A DNA stretch of 32,547 nucleotides, taken from JBBTIS01 sp038059855 (GTDB lineage Bacteria; Elusimicrobiota; Elusimicrobia; JACQPE01). Positions 31,628 through 32,547 of this stretch are shown piece after piece. The DNA lies in NCBI GenBank assembly GCA_964357255.1, contig CAYHKQ010000017.1, positions 1 through 32,547 of the forward strand, given 5' to 3'. The translations under genes and the position numbers were made by a program. Within the stretch, counting starts at the first letter, position 1; each line of letters begins with the position of its first letter. The notes beneath the pieces were generated by a model that did no database searches, was not told where the DNA came from, and saw only the letters and a program-made list of their open reading frames with translations.

Positions 31628-32495
31628 AATTCCCGTCAAAGAATCGGATTTTAAATCCAATGTCCGGCCGGACTGGTGCGCCGGTTGCGGCGATTTTGGC
31701 GTGCTTTCGTCCTTAGTCAAAGCGCTGATCTCGCTCGATATTGCGCCAAAAAACACAGTCACTGTTTCAGGAATCGGGTGCTCGTCGAATCTGCCGGGCT
31801 TCATTCGGACCTTTGGCGTGCACAGCCTTCACGGCAGATCGTTGCCGGTGGCCAGCGGCGTCAAACTCGCAAACCCCAATCTTACGGTCGTGGCCACGGG
31901 GGGCGACGGTGACGGCTACGGAATCGGCCTGGGGCATTTCATCCACACGGCAAGGCGCAATCTCGACATCACCTACATCGTTATGAACAACCAAATCTAC
32001 GGGCTCACCGCGGGTCAGATTTCCCCTACAAGCCTCAAGGGGCATGTCACCAAGACCACTCCCAAGGGAAGCCTGGAAGAACCCATTAACCCCTTAGCGC
32101 TGGCAATGGCCGGCGGCGCCACCTTTGTAGCCAGGGGATTCTCCGGCGACCCCGGCCATTTGACCTCGCTCATAGCCCAAGCCATTTCACACAAAGGCTT
32201 CGCCTTGGTTGACATTTTCTCTCCATGCGTGACCTTCAATAAAATCAATACCTTCGACTTTTTCCGCAAGCGCGTCTATAAACTCGAAGAGGCCGCTCAC
32301 GCAAGCGCTGATTTCAATGTGGCCCTGGAAAAAACCAAAGAGTGGGGTGAAAAAATTCCTATCGGCCTTTTCTACAAAACGGAACGCCCCGCCTTGGATC
32401 AGGAAAAAACGACTCCCGGTTTCCCCTCGCCGTCGGATTGGGCCGGCCCACTGGCCGAAGAAAACGTCCAAAAAATCCTCTCGGAATTCCTGTAG
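31614..32495 (+). CDS. korB: 2-oxoacid:ferredoxin oxidoreductase beta subunit
   Basis: Thiamine-pyrophosphate subunit of 293 residues. The TPP motif GGDGDGYGIG and the NNQIYGLTAGQISPTS segment are present. The [4Fe-4S] ligands of this family appear at C22 and C25 (WCAGCGDFG), in GIGCSSNLPG, and in SPCVTFN. With the fused alpha-gamma subunit it forms a complete two-gene enzyme. Start ATG lies inside the korA end, so expression is coupled. A short stretch after the stop (32496-32547) holds nothing recognisable. Confidence 0.95.
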   Translation: MASPKIPVKESDFKSNVRPDWCAGCGDFGVLSSLVKALISLDIAPKNTVTVSGIGCSSNLPGFIRTFGVHSLHGRSLPVASGVKLANPNLTVVATGGDGDGYGIGLGHFIHTARRNLDITYIVMNNQIYGLTAGQISPTSLKGHVTKTTPKGSLEEPINPLALAMAGGATFVARGFSGDPGHLTSLIAQAISHKGFALVDIFSPCVTFNKINTFDFFRKRVYKLEEAAHASADFNVALEKTKEWGEKIPIGLFYKTERPALDQEKTTPGFPSPSDWAGPLAEENVQKILSEFL

Positions 32496-32547
32496 ATGTG
32501 AATCTCGAAACCCCCGACCCTTCCTAAAAAGCAAAAATCTCCCTGGA

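Overview
The window is a dense, mostly plus-strand stretch of a Gram-negative bacterial genome (about 50-57% G+C by eye). An outer membrane is implied by a small beta-barrel-like secreted protein and by several periplasmic redox proteins. UGA is used as an ordinary stop in many genes, often in ATGA or GTGA overlaps. No rRNA or single-copy marker fixes the taxon. An uncultivated groundwater or sediment lineage, for example Elusimicrobiota or a similar phylum, would fit, but this is a guess.

Layout: 118-3960 holds typA, two secreted envelope proteins (beta-barrel-like and M23 peptidase-like) and an iron-sulfur flavoprotein-like reductase. 4045-6750 is an iron-uptake pair (short FeoB plus a DtxR-type regulator with a FeoA-like domain). 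6845-14054 is the centrepiece: an Rrf2 regulator followed by a tightly packed operon for a Tat-exported nitrite oxidoreductase/nitrate reductase-like molybdoenzyme. It comprises the alpha subunit, a four-cluster beta subunit, a TorD-like chaperone, a gamma subunit with an ethylbenzene-dehydrogenase-type haem b domain fused to cytochrome c, and a hemerythrin. 14062-15708 (minus) is class I fumarase. Next come a perfect inverted repeat, an AmrS-like radical SAM protein with a Tat-like N-terminus, a spermidine-synthase-like membrane protein (minus), and a divergent NapH-like polyferredoxin/CcdA-like pair.

21356-27511 looks like the supply line for the molybdoenzyme: tatA, moaC, mog, moeA, mobA, moaA, a MOSC protein (interrupted by UGA), a TauE/SafE permease and tatC. 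Most of these overlap by a few bases. A highly structured leader of three hairpins lies before moaC.

27512-28238 is a gene-poor scar next to tRNA-Ser(CGA). It carries a truncated Abi-family fragment and insertion-sequence-like terminal repeats. The window ends with a glycine-rich secreted protein, a divergent crotonase and a two-gene 2-oxoacid:ferredoxin oxidoreductase (korAB).

Together the genes describe an organism that makes molybdopterin, exports folded molybdoenzyme through Tat, runs periplasmic nitrogen-oxide (or similar) redox chemistry, takes up ferrous iron, and uses ferredoxin-linked oxoacid metabolism. Three unrelated palindromic repeat families lie between or inside genes.
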